From Candidatus Magasanikbacteria bacterium RIFCSPLOWO2_02_FULL_44_11 (GTDB lineage Bacteria > Patescibacteriota > Patescibacteriia > Magasanikbacterales > GWA2-37-8), in NCBI GenBank assembly GCA_001783035.1, contig MFQK01000025.1:1-5148 (forward strand): a DNA stretch of 5,148 bases. The letters run 5' to 3'. Shown here in pieces: positions 4,093 to 5,148 of the stretch; position 1 is the first letter of the stretch, and every line of letters starts with the position of its first letter. The notes below the pieces were generated by a model that searched no databases, had not been told where the DNA came from, and saw nothing but the letters and a program-made list of their open reading frames with translations. The position numbers and the translations under genes are program-made.

Positions 4093-4855
4093 GAATTTTT
4101 TCTAAAAAAGGTATGCTTATAAACTTAACACTGACTCCAATAATTTCCTCAAATTTTTTTGCTATAATGCTCAATGGCGCATTTTCAGTGTAATAATGAC
4201 CAAGCTCAACTAGAGTCACACCGTTATCTCTTGCCTGCATTATAACACTATGTTTCGCCTCACCAGAAATTATTAAATCACAATTGGTTTGTTCAAATAG
4301 TTCTTTTTTGAATCCCGAACCTGATGAAATTAAAATATTTTTGTACACCTTATTATTATCTTCATGATTAAAAATACGAGCGTATGGTGAACCAACTTTC
4401 TTTAATTTATCCAGGAGTTCACGAAGGGTATGTTGTTCTAATATACGATATTCGCCACCCCGTATTTTACGACCTTCGTATTTAAACGTGATCGGTTCTG
4501 CCTTGAGGTCAGCCATCATACATAAAACAGAATGGATACCAATAAAGTCTGCAAAATTTAGAGGCAAATGACATTTGTACAAATTTAATTTATTTTTTAT
4601 TAATTTTTTTATTTCCTTTGTGATGAAATCTTTACCACCCAATTTATCAGGAGCATGAAAACATACCAATGTATCGATTCCATTTTCTAACGATTTTTTT
4701 ACAGATTCAATTGAAATATCCAACGTTAAACCAATCGAGTCGATAGCCTCTTTTTTTTTATTCTTATATATAAATCCGCTGAATTCAAACTTAGCATTAT
4801 TGACCCCTAAAAATTTTATGATTGCTTTATCAAAATTTTTTTGTAACATATTCAT
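4079..4855 (-). CDS. Nif3/DUF34 family protein (YbgI/YqfO-like), divergent metal site
   Basis: The 258-residue length fits the two-lobed Nif3 core without the extra domain seen in longer members. These proteins bind a pair of metal ions. Their physiological reaction is unsettled, although some databases label them GTP cyclohydrolase I type 2. The N-terminal lobe has TLVCFHAPDKLGG (62-74) at the place of the usual HHP motif, so the first His is Phe. YKCHLPLNFADFIGIH (93-108) sits where most members have H-x-x-LD, so the Asp is Asn. The C-terminal lobe keeps LIISGEAKHSV (194-204) and ELGHYYTE (217-224), with the His and Glu ligands. The fold assignment is firm, but the metal content may differ from the classic family. 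The start is ATG 4855, 2 bases after the upstream stop, and a second ATG follows at codon 3. No clear ribosome binding site is seen, so translation is probably coupled to the upstream gene. Confidence 0.85.
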   Translation of the reverse strand: MNMLQKNFDKAIIKFLGVNNAKFEFSGFIYKNKKKEAIDSIGLTLDISIESVKKSLENGIDTLVCFHAPDKLGGKDFITKEIKKLIKNKLNLYKCHLPLNFADFIGIHSVLCMMADLKAEPITFKYEGRKIRGGEYRILEQHTLRELLDKLKKVGSPYARIFNHEDNNKVYKNILISSGSGFKKELFEQTNCDLIISGEAKHSVIMQARDNGVTLVELGHYYTENAPLSIIAKKFEEIIGVSVKFISIPFLEKIHDFK

Positions 4856-4857
4856 AT

Positions 4858-5127
4858 TTATATATTATTAGCTCTAATCATTGGCAATGGTTGTTCTGAT
4901 CTCAGCTTATTGTAAAACGGCTGTTCGTAGGGAAACACTTTTTTCTGGACATCAAACAAAATTCCGGTTGAAAACTTACCTTGCAGTAATTTACCAATCG
5001 TAGAATAAAGTTTTATTTGAAATTCTGCCCTTTCTCTACTATTTCCAAATTGTTGTAAAGTATCATCACCAAGGCTGGTCAGGTATGAAGAAAATAAATC
5101 AGCTTTTTCAGTAGCAACTTTTTTCAT
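4858..5127 (-). CDS. Unrecognised ORF, first gene of the visible operon, possibly partial
   Basis: I do not recognise this protein. From ATG 5127 it is 89 residues, MKKVATEKADLFSSYLTSLG through PYEQPFYNKLRSEQPLPMI to a TAA stop. It is mixed polar with a predicted helical first half and a Pro/aromatic C-terminal tail. No membrane segment or signal peptide is seen. GAGGAG lies 3 bases before the ATG (GAGG at 5 bases), which supports this as the start. However, the frame stays open for 7 more codons to the window edge, so it may be the C-terminal end of a longer protein. It ends 2 bases before the Nif3-family gene, so the two are very probably cotranscribed. Its promoter is outside the window or, if the start is right, close to the edge. 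Confidence 0.6.
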   Translation of the reverse strand: MKKVATEKADLFSSYLTSLGDDTLQQFGNSRERAEFQIKLYSTIGKLLQGKFSTGILFDVQKKVFPYEQPFYNKLRSEQPLPMIRANNI

Positions 5128-5148
5128 CTTCTCCTCAAACCCAGGGAA

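Overview
The window looks like a piece of a small-genome bacterium, most likely Candidate Phyla Radiation (Patescibacteria). This is inferred, not proven. The reasons are an AT-rich background (about 27% GC in the row starting at 4741), tightly packed or overlapping genes with weak ribosome binding sites, an IS30-family element, a four-helix-bundle (S23/Avd-like) gene remnant, and a short GC-rich orphan gene with its own promoter and terminator. Nearly all genes lie on the minus strand.

Layout. Positions 1-52 hold the first 17 codons of a minus-strand gene that runs off the left edge, with an extended -10 promoter at 86-114. Positions 266-637 encode an unrecognised, probably helical 123-residue protein. 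Positions 766-1849 are an IS30-family insertion sequence with imperfect terminal inverted repeats and a possible ACT target duplication. Its transposase is doubly disabled: a TGA at codon 17 and Asn in place of the second catalytic Asp. Directly against its right end is the C-terminal part of a four-helix-bundle gene on the plus strand (1850-2086), with no recognisable N-terminal part.

Next come two copies of a Trp-rich orphan family, here called the HPDxPE family after its conserved motif. The left copy (core 2128-2247) keeps only the C-terminal module, has no stop codon before its terminator and looks degraded. The right copy (2603-3067) is intact and very GC-rich (75% in one 60-base row). 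It has a near-consensus sigma70 promoter with a 17-base spacer, a leader of about 150 bases full of hairpins, a ribosome binding site and a strong terminator. The two cores align without gaps at a constant offset of 487 bases.

The right third is an AT-rich minus-strand operon. It reads an unrecognised ORF (from 5127 or beyond the edge), then a divergent Nif3/DUF34-family protein (4079-4855), then a P-loop kinase resembling 2-phosphoglycerate kinases (3502-4092). The first two are 2 bases apart and the last two overlap by 14 bases. A low-GC hairpin at 3287-3311 may end the operon. No tRNA, rRNA or CRISPR array was seen.

The middle of the window (about 640-2600) is a zone of insertion and gene decay between two expressed units. 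The best candidate for new biology is the GC-rich HPDxPE cassette with its alternative leader hairpins.
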